From Confluentibacter lentus (lineage in GTDB: Bacteria > Bacteroidota > Bacteroidia > Flavobacteriales > Flavobacteriaceae), in assembly GCF_002806995.1 (NCBI RefSeq), contig NZ_NIHE01000002.1:124001-188000 (forward strand): a DNA stretch of 64,000 nucleotides, read 5' to 3'. Shown here in pieces: positions 1 through 10,138 of this stretch. Numbering within the stretch: position 1 is the stretch's first letter; every line of letters begins with the position of its first letter. The notes beneath the pieces are model-generated. The model was not told the origin of the DNA. It did no database searches and was given only the letters and a program-made list of their open reading frames with translations. The position numbers and the translations under genes were made by a program.

Positions 1-9
1 TCATAATCT

Positions 10-882
10 TTATTTTGTTTTTATATTGAATTTAATCCCTGCGGAAAAAAATGGTTCTGGTTTTGTGTTGAAATTAAATATGGTATTATCCTCATAATCA
101 ACCAGCTTATAGGTATTTGAAAGCGCATACCCTCCTTTAAATACTATGTTCCAATAATTATCCATTTTGTATTCATATTCTAATGACAATAATGTTGATG
201 AAAATGATGCTCTATTTGCTTCATCTGTGACGTTAACAAAAATTGAATGACTTAAATTTGAATAAAAGCCATCTACAGATAGTGACGACTTTAGTGTACT
301 CAAATCGGTAACTTTATATTCTACAAATGTCTTTGGGAATCCAATTCCATACGAAAATTTTTCGCTAACCTGCTTTATGTAGTTAATTATAGGCAATATT
401 CTCGGCCTACCTGTTATTGTCGAATAATTCAACCCTACTGTTAATGCTTCAGGTGTATGCTTTTTAATAATTTTAGTAATGGATACCTCTGCACTTAAAA
501 GCAAATCATTATAACTTATATCAGCTGCTAAGTTTGAAACTATGGATATCCCTGTTTGTGAATTCAATCTCCAAGTATCTGAGAACGAATGCGTGTATTT
601 TAATGTATAGTTTATATCATTGACAATAGATAAATCGGTAGTTGAAAAACCATAATTATTAGTATAATTAAACTGATAAATATCTGTACTTAGCGCATGT
701 AACAATAAACCATTTTTAAGTTTAACAGGGATAGACATTTTAAAACCTGTCTTATTAAAATCAATGCCGTCATTTGTAATGGGTGCTATTGTATAATCAA
801 ACGAAAATGTTGTGCCGTTTGATTGTCCTATAGATTTATTAGCAACAGAAATGATAAAAGCTATCATTATAATTCCCCTCAT
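10..882 (-). CDS. Putative outer-membrane beta-barrel protein, function unknown
   Basis: I do not recognise a named family. The 290-residue product starts with an N-terminal hydrophobic stretch (about residues 4-20, ending SIGQ) that looks like a Sec signal peptide. The rest is an alternating polar/hydrophobic, aromatic-rich sequence ending in a short basic tail (KFNIKTK), as in Bacteroidota porin-like barrels. A second in-frame Met at residue 6 (position 867) is an equally good start. It is divergent from the lipoprotein gene at 1108 across a 225-bp spacer in which I see no clear structure. Cell-surface location is inference from composition only. Confidence 0.55.
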   Translation of the reverse strand: MRGIIMIAFIISVANKSIGQSNGTTFSFDYTIAPITNDGIDFNKTGFKMSIPVKLKNGLLLHALSTDIYQFNYTNNYGFSTTDLSIVNDINYTLKYTHSFSDTWRLNSQTGISIVSNLAADISYNDLLLSAEVSITKIIKKHTPEALTVGLNYSTITGRPRILPIINYIKQVSEKFSYGIGFPKTFVEYKVTDLSTLKSSLSVDGFYSNLSHSIFVNVTDEANRASFSSTLLSLEYEYKMDNYWNIVFKGGYALSNTYKLVDYEDNTIFNFNTKPEPFFSAGIKFNIKTK

Positions 883-1107
883 TATTAAGTTAAAAATTTA
901 AGCAAATGTATTGGCATGATCTGTTCTTAAAAAAAATAATGGCTGTTCCAGTAATTAGTCTATACTAACAAGGCATTTTTTAAGACAAACACCTTAACAT
1001 AGGTTTGGTAGAAAAAAATATCGGTTTGGGATGTTAAAACCCCTTTTCCGTATAACTCATTTTTAATACATCAAGCGTATAATTAAGTTCGCCAAAATTT
1101 ATTATTT

Positions 1108-2418
1108 ATGACTGTAAAGCAAGCGATTACCTTCCATCTATTTTCTTTTGTTGCTTTCATCCTGTGCTTGGTTTCTTGTGAAAAAGACACCACACAACCT
1201 GTTGGAGAAGACTGGATAGATGTAAATACCAAAGTATATTTTACTGATTCCATTACCGTAAAATCAACGACTTTTAAGTTTGATTCCATCATTTTATCTG
1301 ATGCTAGCCGCTTGTTAATTGGAGCCTATACCGATTCTGTGTTTGGCATTTCAAAAAGTAAAAGTTACGTGCAACTTTCTAATTCTGTATATACGATTGA
1401 TAGAGATGCTGTTTATGACTCCGTTGCCTTAATTTTAAAGTATGATAATTACTTTTATAGCGACACCATCCCCATCCAAAAATTCAATGTTTATAGGGTA
1501 ACTGAAAAAATAAAATACGATGGCGATAGTGACGCCTTTTACAACACAACTAATTTCAATTTCGACACCAATCCTTTAGCTAGCAAAAGTTTCAAGGCCT
1601 ATCCAAAAAAAGAAGATTCGTTACACCTCTCTTTAAACCATACTTTTGGGAAATCGATATTCGATGACATTAAAAACAATGATATAAACGACAGTGAGGC
1701 ATTTCTTTATAAATACAAGGGTCTTTTAATTGAAGCCGATCCTAATAATACGGCTATTCTAGGATTTACAAATAGTAGTTTTTTAAGAATCTATTATTCC
1801 ATTAAAGATGAAGTAGATAGCGATGGCTATGAATTTGATATCCCTTTCAATGCTACAAATAGTTTTAACAATATATCCAGTGATGTTCGAGGCACCTATT
1901 TTGAGGCATTAACTAATCAAGATACCTATTTACCTAGCTACAACTCAAACAACTCTAGTTACATTCAAGCCGGAACGGGAATAGCCACCAGAATTGAAAT
2001 ACCTTATCTGGAAAAAATTAATGACATACCAGGTACGGGAACCATTATCAATGCCAACCTTAAACTTTCCATAAAACAGAATTCCAGTACAAAGAATCTG
2101 TTTACCAAAGATTCTTTAAATCTATATATCTGCAATAAGAATGGGGATGTAATTAGTGGTCTTACAGATGCAGAGGGTGAAACTGTTTATGGGCGTATTG
2201 AAACCATAAACACTGAATACAATATCATAACATACTCTATCCCGTTAAAAGATTTTTTAGACTTAAAATTAAGCAGTGTAAATGATGACAATTTGTTTTT
2301 AGCTATTTACTCGCAAAATTATGATAAATCCTTAGAGAGATATATTCTTAACGGGGAAAAAGCCTCAGATGATTTAAAGCTTAAACTAGAATTAACCTAT
2401 GCCATTTATGATAAATAA
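1108..2418 (+). CDS. DUF4270-type surface lipoprotein
   Basis: The 436-residue protein has a lipoprotein signal peptide (hydrophobic segment followed by LCLVSCEKD, lipobox Cys about residue 24). The body has the features of the Bacteroidota DUF4270 family: a VNTKVYFTDSITVKSTTFKFDSI segment near residues 40-62, an ALILKYD strand and late beta-rich repeats. Function is not established; the family is exported and often lies beside outer-membrane genes. It overlaps the next gene by 20 bp (2399-2418), so the two are probably co-transcribed. Confidence 0.7.
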   Translation: MTVKQAITFHLFSFVAFILCLVSCEKDTTQPVGEDWIDVNTKVYFTDSITVKSTTFKFDSIILSDASRLLIGAYTDSVFGISKSKSYVQLSNSVYTIDRDAVYDSVALILKYDNYFYSDTIPIQKFNVYRVTEKIKYDGDSDAFYNTTNFNFDTNPLASKSFKAYPKKEDSLHLSLNHTFGKSIFDDIKNNDINDSEAFLYKYKGLLIEADPNNTAILGFTNSSFLRIYYSIKDEVDSDGYEFDIPFNATNSFNNISSDVRGTYFEALTNQDTYLPSYNSNNSSYIQAGTGIATRIEIPYLEKINDIPGTGTIINANLKLSIKQNSSTKNLFTKDSLNLYICNKNGDVISGLTDAEGETVYGRIETINTEYNIITYSIPLKDFLDLKLSSVNDDNLFLAIYSQNYDKSLERYILNGEKASDDLKLKLELTYAIYDK

Positions 2419-3667
2419 ACCTATTATACTGTATTTCTTTTTGGTGTTATTTTCAACCAAAATAATAGCTCAAAGTAATTCTTTATCAGGTTCCCCATAT
2501 TCATTATATGGACTAGGGCAAATAAATAAAACCACTACAGGGAAAATTAATGGATTAGGGAAATCTGGCATAGCCATGACATCCGATACTTTTATAAATA
2601 ATTCGAATCCAGCGTCTTTGGGAAACATGCCCTTAGAACATTTTTATTTTGATTTTGGTTTCAAAACAGAAACAAATTTTGTCACCAAAAATGGTCAGAA
2701 AGATTCTAATATCACAGGTAATTTTTCTAACATTGCGATTGCTTTTCCCCTATCTCAAAAATCTGGATTGGGAATCATATTAATCCCATTTAGTAGTGTT
2801 GGGTATACTTTCGACAATATTAAAACCAATATTGAAGGAAGCATTTATTCTTACTACACCAATATTGAAGGCAAAGGTGGCATTAACAATCTTAAAGTAG
2901 ATTATGGATATGCTTTAAATAATAGACTGAGATTAGGATTAACAGGCTCTGTACTATTTGGGCAAATAATCCAAACTGAAATCAACTCCATACCTGTCAT
3001 CGCCAATAATACCTTATCTACAAGTATTATTAGTTTATATGATGAAAATTATTATTCGGGTGTTCGTTTAGGTACTGGCATACAATATGACGTGTCAAAC
3101 AATATATCTGTTGGGGCTATCATGAATTTACCCGCCATATTAAACGGAGACAAAGATAGAAGAGCAAACTCATCGACCGAAAAATTACAAGTATCCAATA
3201 GCAGCAATATTGCAGATTTTCAAATGCCTTTGGAAATTGGTTTCGGATTTCAGTCCAAGCTTAAAGAACACTTTATAATTAATTTAGATTATAAAAAGAA
3301 TTTTTGGGACAGTACCAATCAATCAGATCAGCTTGGCACGTATGTCAATCAGGATTTTTTTGGATTGGGGTTTGAGTATGCACCTAAAAACAAAAACCCT
3401 AAGTTTTTTAATAATCTAGAGTATAGAGTAGGTTTTAATTATGATAATGGCAACTTAGAAGTAAACAAACAACGTGTTAAAAATCATGATATAAATTTTG
3501 GTATGGGAATACCTTTGAATAATTACTCTAATTCAATGATAAATATTGCCTATTCCTATGGAAATAAAGGTCAAGTTACTAATGGATTGATTAAAGAAAA
3601 CTATCATTTGTTTTCAATAAATTTAAGTTTGGAAGCTTTATGGTTTCAAAAAAGCAAGTTTGAGTAA
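2399..3667 (+). CDS. Outer-membrane beta-barrel protein (OmpP1/FadL/PorV-like)
   Basis: The 422-residue product has a signal peptide (FFLVLFSTKIIAQS). It then shows the pattern SPYSLYGLG, a GLGKSGIAM segment and a NNSNPASLG segment, typical of Bacteroidota FadL/PorV-like barrels. About a dozen amphipathic strands follow. The start overlaps the upstream DUF4270 lipoprotein gene, suggesting that lipoprotein and barrel are made together and may form a surface complex. A transport role is inference; substrate unknown. Confidence 0.6.
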   Translation: MPFMINKPIILYFFLVLFSTKIIAQSNSLSGSPYSLYGLGQINKTTTGKINGLGKSGIAMTSDTFINNSNPASLGNMPLEHFYFDFGFKTETNFVTKNGQKDSNITGNFSNIAIAFPLSQKSGLGIILIPFSSVGYTFDNIKTNIEGSIYSYYTNIEGKGGINNLKVDYGYALNNRLRLGLTGSVLFGQIIQTEINSIPVIANNTLSTSIISLYDENYYSGVRLGTGIQYDVSNNISVGAIMNLPAILNGDKDRRANSSTEKLQVSNSSNIADFQMPLEIGFGFQSKLKEHFIINLDYKKNFWDSTNQSDQLGTYVNQDFFGLGFEYAPKNKNPKFFNNLEYRVGFNYDNGNLEVNKQRVKNHDINFGMGIPLNNYSNSMINIAYSYGNKGQVTNGLIKENYHLFSINLSLEALWFQKSKFE

Positions 3668-3837
3668 CATCAATTTTAATGGTTTATCACACAGTAAATC
3701 GCAGTAAATTCGAAAAAAGATTACGGATATAAAAAATTTCTATTTAAAATTGAGCCAATAAACAACAACATATAAATCAAACCGTTTTCTAAAAGAAGCG
3801 CAATTAATTACTTATCTTATAGGTTTCATTTTCTTTT

Positions 3838-3957
3838 ATGAAATCATTCAAACATAAAATCACCTTTAAAGTTTTAATAGGCTATATCATTCTAGGGATT
3901 TTGGCAACTATTTCAGGAACTTTGGTGCTTTCTGAGATAAGAACTTTACAGAACTGA
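3838..3957 (+). pseudogene. Remnant of a membrane sensor kinase N-terminus
   Basis: A 39-codon open frame encodes a basic start (MKSFKHKITFKV), one strong hydrophobic helix (LIGYIILGILATISGTLVL) and SEIRTLQN before a TGA. This resembles the first transmembrane segment of flavobacterial hybrid histidine kinases (FKVLxGYxxL...ATISG...LSEI), but no periplasmic or kinase part follows. It lies in the 584-bp gap before uxaC (3668-4251), in which I see no other gene. It could instead be a true single-pass microprotein. Confidence 0.35.
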
Positions 3958-4251
3958 AACAACAAGATATTTAAGCTTTTTAATTTATTAATATTATAAT
4001 GTGTAAAATTGGGGAATTACGAAATCTGTTGGGTAAAAATTACACGGTTTTAGTTGATGCTTAACAAGACTGAAAAGAGAAAGTCATTTTTAAAAAATTG
4101 AGACTAATTTGAACCCTCAAGAATTTAGATAAACTATTCATTTATTCAATATCAATTAAATTTATAAGTGATTATTATTGTATTTACATTTATAAAAGTT
4201 AATTTTGAAAATCATCACACTTTCAAAATAATATATACATTATAATCATAA

Positions 4252-5652
4252 ATGAGCTCAAAATTTATCCATGACAACTTTTTGTTGGAAAATAAGTATG
4301 CTGAAGAATTATACCATAATTATTCGAAAAACCTACCAATTATAGATTACCACAATCACCTACCGCCACAACAAATAGCTCAGGATAAAACCTTTGAAAA
4401 TATTACGGATGTTTGGATAAACGGTGACCACTACAAATGGCGCGCCATGCGTACTTTAGGTATTAAGGAGAAATTTATTACCGGAGGGGCATCTGACAAA
4501 GATAAATTTTTGAGTTGGGCGAAAACAGTGCCTTACGCCATGCGTAACCCATTGTATCATTGGACGCATTTAGAATTAGCCCGATATTTTGATATTTATG
4601 ATTTGCTAAACGAGATTTCAGCAGAAAAAATTTATCAAATTACTTCTGAAAAACTTCATTCGGGAGATTATACATGCCGACAATTACTAAAAAAGGCAAA
4701 TGTTGAATTTGTTTGTACCACAGAAGATCCTACAGATAATTTACAATACCATCAACAACTAGTAAAAAGTGATTTTTCAATTAAAGTAGACACAGCTTTT
4801 AGGCCAGACAAAGCCATTTTAATTTCCAACCATGGCTATAATGATTACATAAATACCTTAGAAAATGTTGTTGGTACGGCTATTAATAATTATACCGATT
4901 TGTGTGATGCCTTAAAGAACAGAATCGACTTTTTCCATAAAAATGGCTGTAGAATTTGCGACCATGGATTAAGTCATTTGTATTATGAAAATTTCACCGA
5001 AAATGAAGTCAATGCCATATTCAAAAAGAAACGAGAAAATAAAGATATAAGCAACGAAGAAGCATCAAAATTCCAAAGTGCCCTATTATTGTTTTTATGC
5101 GAAACCTATCATGAATATGGATGGGTACAACAATTTCATTTAGGTGCATTAAGAAATAACAATGCACGTATGCACCGCATTTTAGGCCCAGATACCGGTT
5201 GGGATTCTATTGGCGATTATCCGCAAGCCCAAAAATTGTCTGCCTTTTTAAATGCCTTGGATAGTAAAGATAAATTGTGCAAAACCATTATTTACAACTT
5301 AAATCCAGCCGATAATGAAGTTATGGCAACCATGATAGGCAACTTTAATGACGGAAGCGTAAAAGGCAAAGTACAATGGGGTTCTGGTTGGTGGTTTTTA
5401 GATCAAAAAGACGGTATGACCAAACAAATAAATACGCTTTCCAGTATGGGATTAATAAGCTGTTTTATAGGTATGTTAACAGATTCCCGTAGTTTTTTAT
5501 CGTTCCCAAGACACGAATATTTTAGACGCATTCTTTGCAATCTGTTAGGTGATGAAATAAGGAAAGGTGAATTGCCAAATGATATGGAATGGATAGGCAA
5601 ATTGGTTTCAGATATCAGTTACCATAATGCTAAAGAATATTTTGATTTATAA
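4252..5652 (+). CDS. uxaC: Uronate isomerase (glucuronate/galacturonate isomerase)
   Basis: Catalyses D-galacturonate to D-tagaturonate and D-glucuronate to D-fructuronate in the cytoplasm, the first step of hexuronate breakdown. At 466 residues it is full length for the UxaC family of the amidohydrolase superfamily. Visible marks are the metal-binding DYHNHLPP motif (His34, His36), the GDHYKWRAMR segment, QFHLGALRNNN, GPDTGWDSIGD, and QWGSGWWFLDQKDGM with LTDSRSFLSFPRHEYFRRI near the C-terminus. It opens a plus-strand operon with the transporter (42-bp gap), uxaB and uxaA. Confidence 0.95.
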   Translation: MSSKFIHDNFLLENKYAEELYHNYSKNLPIIDYHNHLPPQQIAQDKTFENITDVWINGDHYKWRAMRTLGIKEKFITGGASDKDKFLSWAKTVPYAMRNPLYHWTHLELARYFDIYDLLNEISAEKIYQITSEKLHSGDYTCRQLLKKANVEFVCTTEDPTDNLQYHQQLVKSDFSIKVDTAFRPDKAILISNHGYNDYINTLENVVGTAINNYTDLCDALKNRIDFFHKNGCRICDHGLSHLYYENFTENEVNAIFKKKRENKDISNEEASKFQSALLLFLCETYHEYGWVQQFHLGALRNNNARMHRILGPDTGWDSIGDYPQAQKLSAFLNALDSKDKLCKTIIYNLNPADNEVMATMIGNFNDGSVKGKVQWGSGWWFLDQKDGMTKQINTLSSMGLISCFIGMLTDSRSFLSFPRHEYFRRILCNLLGDEIRKGELPNDMEWIGKLVSDISYHNAKEYFDL

Positions 5653-5694
5653 ATTTTAGACAGGCCAACAAACACCAAGATAAACTAAATAATT

Positions 5695-7023
5695 ATGAAT
5701 GACACCAAAAAGGTAGGAACCTACCGCTACCGAATTTTAGCATTATTATTTGCAGCAACCTCCATTAACTATTTTGACCGAAGTTTGATGGGAGTGATGT
5801 CGCCCGATTTAATCGAATGGTTTGGGTGGACAAAACAAGATTATTCATTAATAATAATGTCTTTTCAAACGGCATATGCCATTGGTTTGCTTAGTATGGG
5901 AGGTTTGATAGACCGTTTGGGGACAAAAAAGGGATATATTGTTTCCATTGGTATCTGGAGTATTTTCGGGATGTTACATGCTGCAGTAGGCAAAAGTTTT
6001 AGTTTTGTAGGGTTTGTACTGGCACGTTTCGGCTTAGGTTATGGAGAATCTGGAAATTTTCCTGCCGCCATAAAAACCACTGCAGAATGGTTTCCAAAAA
6101 AAGATCGTGCTTTTGCAACGGGTATTTTTAATGCAGCCACCAGTGTTGGTGCCATTGCAGCACCATTTGTTATTGCTGCTATTGTATATTGGTCTGGTGG
6201 TGAAAGAGGTGTGGGAGATTTGGTAAATTGGCAAATTCCATTTTTAATTACAGGGGTATTAAGTGCTATATGGGTATTTTTTTGGTGGAAAACCTACCAT
6301 AAGCCCGAAGGGCATCCAAAGGTTTCTGCAGAAGAAATGGCCTATATAAACAGTGATTCGGTCATTGAAAATCAAGAAAAGATTGCTTGGGCACGTGTGC
6401 TTCCCAAAAAAGAAACTTGGGCGTTTGCTTTAGCTAAAGTGACCGATGCCGTTTGGTGGTTTTATCTTTTCTGGGGCGCTATTTTCCTTGCTGATAAGTT
6501 TGAGGTTGATATTAAAAATATGGGATTACCATTTCTGGTCATTTATCTTTTAGCCGATGTGGGAAGTATTTTTGGCGGATGGCTTTCTGGAGCCTTTATC
6601 AGAAAAGGCTGGTCTATCAACAGGGCAAGAAAAACAACCTTGCTAATCTGTGCTTTAATTATTTTACCAGTTGCCTTTGTCGCCATTACGGATAATAAGT
6701 GGCTTGCCATTGTCTTGATTGGATTAGGCGCTGCTGGACATCAAGCTTGGTCTGCAAATATATTTACTTTAGTCTCTGATGTATTTCCCAAAAAAGCAAC
6801 GGCCTCAGTAGTAGGCATTGGTGGTATGGTAGGGGCAGTATCAGGAATTATAAGTAGTTTTATTTTAGGTTCTGTACTAGATAACGCCGGTAACACCGGT
6901 TTCTTTTGGGCTTTTTTAGTGGCAGGTTCCAGTTATTTAATCATCCTTGGATTAGTGCACTTGTTAATGCCGAAAATGACACCTTTAGATGAGAATTTAA
7001 AATCAGTTTATAGTTTAGATTAA
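5695..7023 (+). CDS. Hexuronate MFS transporter (ACS family, ExuT-like)
   Basis: Inner-membrane proton symporter of the major facilitator superfamily, anion:cation symporter branch, probably importing galacturonate or glucuronate. The 442 residues show about 12 hydrophobic segments. Early on there is INYFDRSLMGVM (first helix), then DRLGTKKGY (loop 2-3) and the family signature RFGLGYGESGNFPAAIKTTAEWFPKKDRA near residues 111-142. Position between uxaC and uxaB (16 bp to uxaB) gives the substrate assignment; sequence alone would only say ACS family. Confidence 0.88.
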   Translation: MNDTKKVGTYRYRILALLFAATSINYFDRSLMGVMSPDLIEWFGWTKQDYSLIIMSFQTAYAIGLLSMGGLIDRLGTKKGYIVSIGIWSIFGMLHAAVGKSFSFVGFVLARFGLGYGESGNFPAAIKTTAEWFPKKDRAFATGIFNAATSVGAIAAPFVIAAIVYWSGGERGVGDLVNWQIPFLITGVLSAIWVFFWWKTYHKPEGHPKVSAEEMAYINSDSVIENQEKIAWARVLPKKETWAFALAKVTDAVWWFYLFWGAIFLADKFEVDIKNMGLPFLVIYLLADVGSIFGGWLSGAFIRKGWSINRARKTTLLICALIILPVAFVAITDNKWLAIVLIGLGAAGHQAWSANIFTLVSDVFPKKATASVVGIGGMVGAVSGIISSFILGSVLDNAGNTGFFWAFLVAGSSYLIILGLVHLLMPKMTPLDENLKSVYSLD

Positions 7024-7039
7024 AGATTGTAGCATATAA

Positions 7040-8485
7040 ATGAAAAAATTAAATAGAAAAAATGTTGGATTGGAAACTAAGCTTCCAATAAAGATAGTAC
7101 AATTCGGTGAAGGTAATTTTTTAAGGGCATTTGTTGGATATGCGTTCCAAGAATTAAATAAAGTAACAGATTTTAATGCAGGCATTGCCGTGGTACAACC
7201 CATAGATAAAGGTTTGGTAACTATGCTAAACGATCAAGATGGTTTGTACACCTTATTTATGAAAGGCGTTAAAAAAGGCGAGGAAATTCAAAATATAGAG
7301 CTTATTTCCAACATTGTTAAAGCAGTTGACCCTTATGCTAATTTTAATGATTATCTAAGCCTAGCTAAAGAAGAGTCATTGGAATTCATTATATCAAATA
7401 CAACAGAAGCAGGTATTGCCTATGTAGATTCCGATACTCCAACTATGCAACCACCAAGTTCGTTTCCTGCTAAATTAACACTGCTTTTGCATGAAAGGTT
7501 CAAATATTTTAATGGTGATGCCAATAAAGGTTTAACAATCATTCCTTGCGAACTTATCAATCATAATGCTGAAACTTTAAAAGATATCATTTTAAAATAT
7601 GTATTGGATTGGAATTTAGGGAATGATTTTAAAACTTGGTTATTGGAAAGCAATGCGTTCCACAGCACATTAGTAGATAGAATTGTGCCTGGTTATCCAA
7701 AAGATGAGATTGAAAATTACAACAGTCAATTAAATTATCAAGATAATTTGATTGTTGCTGCTGAAGCATTCTTTCTTTGGGTTATTGAAGGTGGTTCCGA
7801 TTTAAAAGCAAAATTGCCGTTTAACAAAACCGATTTAGATGTGAAGATTGTTGATGACATGCAACCTTACCGCACCAGAAAAGTTAGGATTTTAAATGGT
7901 GCACATACCGCTATGGTGCCTTTTTCCATTCTTTACGGAAATAAAACCGTTAAACAATCTGTTGACAATGCATTTACTGGCGAGCTTATAAACAAAGCTG
8001 TTTTCAATGAAATTATAGACACTTTGGATATGGATAAAGCCGAACTTCATAGTTTTGCCGATGAAGTTTTTGATCGTTTTAGAAATCCATTCATCATCCA
8101 TAACTTATCAAGTATTGCTTTAAATTCTATTTCAAAATTCAGGGTAAGAGTATTGCCAAGTTTGTTGGAATATGTAAAAATCCATAAAAAATTACCGACT
8201 AACTTAACCTTTGCTTTAGCAGCTTTAATACGTTTTTATAAAGGCACTTGGAACGGAGAAATCTTACCTGTTCAAGATAGTGAAGATATTGTTGCTACAT
8301 TTGCCGAAATTTGGAAATCCAATGATTATTTAGAAATTGCTAAAAACACATTAAGCAATAAAGATTATTGGGGAGAAGATTTGACAAAAATTGACTCGTT
8401 TAAAGAAGCCGTTGCTTTAGCCTTGAAAGAGATTGACACCAATGGCATCGAAGCAGGATATAATAATTACAGTAAAAAGTTCTAG
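7040..8485 (+). CDS. uxaB: Tagaturonate reductase (altronate oxidoreductase)
   Basis: NADH-dependent reduction of D-tagaturonate to D-altronate. The 481-residue protein has the mannitol-dehydrogenase-family two-domain layout: an N-terminal Rossmann region with FGEGNFLRAFVGYAF (residues about 21-35), SNTTEAGI, CELINHN and DRIVPGYP, then the C-terminal helical domain with the catalytic segment RKVRILNGAHTAMVPFSILYG (about residues 278-298). The family also includes fructuronate reductase UxuB; adjacency to altronate dehydratase supports UxaB. It is followed 31 bp later by uxaA. Confidence 0.9.
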   Translation: MKKLNRKNVGLETKLPIKIVQFGEGNFLRAFVGYAFQELNKVTDFNAGIAVVQPIDKGLVTMLNDQDGLYTLFMKGVKKGEEIQNIELISNIVKAVDPYANFNDYLSLAKEESLEFIISNTTEAGIAYVDSDTPTMQPPSSFPAKLTLLLHERFKYFNGDANKGLTIIPCELINHNAETLKDIILKYVLDWNLGNDFKTWLLESNAFHSTLVDRIVPGYPKDEIENYNSQLNYQDNLIVAAEAFFLWVIEGGSDLKAKLPFNKTDLDVKIVDDMQPYRTRKVRILNGAHTAMVPFSILYGNKTVKQSVDNAFTGELINKAVFNEIIDTLDMDKAELHSFADEVFDRFRNPFIIHNLSSIALNSISKFRVRVLPSLLEYVKIHKKLPTNLTFALAALIRFYKGTWNGEILPVQDSEDIVATFAEIWKSNDYLEIAKNTLSNKDYWGEDLTKIDSFKEAVALALKEIDTNGIEAGYNNYSKKF

Positions 8486-8516
8486 ATTTTATTAAAGAAC
8501 TATAATACATTTAAAC

Positions 8517-10127
8517 ATGCAAAAAAAACTCATAAAAGTCCATCCTACAGATAATGTAGCCGTAGCACTGGTGAATTTAAAAGCGGGTGATGTAGTATCT
8601 TTTGAAGGAGAAGAAATAGACATATTATCCGATACCAAAGCCAAGCACAAAATTGCATTGGAAACATTTAAGGTTGGCGGCAGAATTATCATGTATGGCG
8701 TTTTGGTGGGGAGTGCTAATAATACCATTAAAAAAGGCGATGTATTAACCACCGAAAACGTAAAACATCAAAGTGAAAAAGTATATGGTAGAACCGAGAC
8801 TTTTAGTTGGACACCACCAAATGTTGATAAATGGAAAGACAAAACCTTTTTGGGCTACCATAGGGAAGATGGCCAAGTAGGCACTGAAAATGTATGGTTA
8901 TTTTTTCCATTGGTTTTTTGTGAAAACAGAAATATCGAAATTTTAAAAGACGTTTTTGAAAAAGAACTTTTAAAACAAAAAGCAAATCCTTATCAAATGT
9001 TGCTTCGTTCCTTGGTGAATAATGGAGGTGAAGAAGCTTTAGTTAGTAACGATTCAGTAAATGTATTTGATAATATTGATGTAAAATTCGTGACACATCC
9101 AGGTGGTTGTGGAGCTATAAGACAAGATTCCGAAAGCTTAGCAAAACTATTGGCAGGTTATGTAAACAACCCAAATGTAGCTGGTGCAACGGTTTTGAGT
9201 TTGGGATGCCAAAATCTTCAGATAAGTACTTTTAAAAATGCGATGAATGCCATCAATCCAAACCTAAACAAGCCAGTTCTTATTTTTGAACAGCAACAAA
9301 TGGGAACTATTGATAATATGTTAACCACCGTTGTAAAAGAGTCTTTTGAAGCCATTAGAAAAGCTAATGATGCAAAGCGAGAACCAGCACCTTTATCAAA
9401 ATTAAAAGTAGGTTTGGAGTGCGGTGGTTCAGATGGGTTTTCAGGAATTTCAGCAAACCCAACCTTGGGAGCCGTTTCAGATATGTTAGCTGCTTTAAAC
9501 GGAACCGCTATTTTATCAGAATTCCCAGAATTATGTGGTGTAGAGCAAGAATTGGTAAACAGATGTGTTGAAGATGAAAAAGGTGAAAAGTTTTTAAAAT
9601 TGATGAAAGCTTACGAAAAAACCGTTGTTGATGCTGGTTCCGGATTTGACATGAATCCGTCTCCCGGAAATATAAAAGATGGTTTAATTACCGATGCCAT
9701 GAAATCGGCCGGAGCTGCCAAAAAAGGAGGTACATCACCTGTACAAGATGTTTTGGATTATGGTGAATACATTACCAAGCCCGGACTTAATTTATTATGT
9801 ACACCCGGCAATGATGTGGAAAGCACAACTGCCATGGTGGGTGCTGGAGCCAATGTGGTGCTGTTCACTACTGGTTTGGGCACACCAACAGGAAATCCAA
9901 TTGCACCCATAATTAAGGTATCTTCTAATACGGAATTGGCAGAAAGGATGCCAGATATTATTGATATAGAAACAGGGGCTGTTATTCGTGGTGAAAAAAC
10001 CATTGAAGAAATGGCAGATGAAATGCTATCTTTTATTATTGATGTCGCCAGCGGAAAAATTCAAACCAAAGCCAAATTATTAAATCAGAATGATTTTATT
10101 CCTTGGCGTAGAGGGGTTTCTTTGTGA
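8517..10127 (+). CDS. uxaA: Altronate dehydratase
   Basis: Converts D-altronate to 2-keto-3-deoxygluconate (KDG). The 536-residue protein is full length, with an N-terminal SAF domain (about residues 1-95) fused to the large dehydratase domain. Family marks include the HPGGCGAIRQDSESLAKLLAGY segment, GCQNLQIS, EFPELCGVEQELVNRC and TPGNDVESTTAMVGAGA. Conserved Cys and His residues in these blocks fit the metal-dependent UxaA/GarD fold. It is the last gene of the uxa operon; the DUF4304 gene 34 bp downstream looks like a separate insertion. Confidence 0.93.
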   Translation: MQKKLIKVHPTDNVAVALVNLKAGDVVSFEGEEIDILSDTKAKHKIALETFKVGGRIIMYGVLVGSANNTIKKGDVLTTENVKHQSEKVYGRTETFSWTPPNVDKWKDKTFLGYHREDGQVGTENVWLFFPLVFCENRNIEILKDVFEKELLKQKANPYQMLLRSLVNNGGEEALVSNDSVNVFDNIDVKFVTHPGGCGAIRQDSESLAKLLAGYVNNPNVAGATVLSLGCQNLQISTFKNAMNAINPNLNKPVLIFEQQQMGTIDNMLTTVVKESFEAIRKANDAKREPAPLSKLKVGLECGGSDGFSGISANPTLGAVSDMLAALNGTAILSEFPELCGVEQELVNRCVEDEKGEKFLKLMKAYEKTVVDAGSGFDMNPSPGNIKDGLITDAMKSAGAAKKGGTSPVQDVLDYGEYITKPGLNLLCTPGNDVESTTAMVGAGANVVLFTTGLGTPTGNPIAPIIKVSSNTELAERMPDIIDIETGAVIRGEKTIEEMADEMLSFIIDVASGKIQTKAKLLNQNDFIPWRRGVSL

Positions 10128-10138
10128 TTCATATTAAT

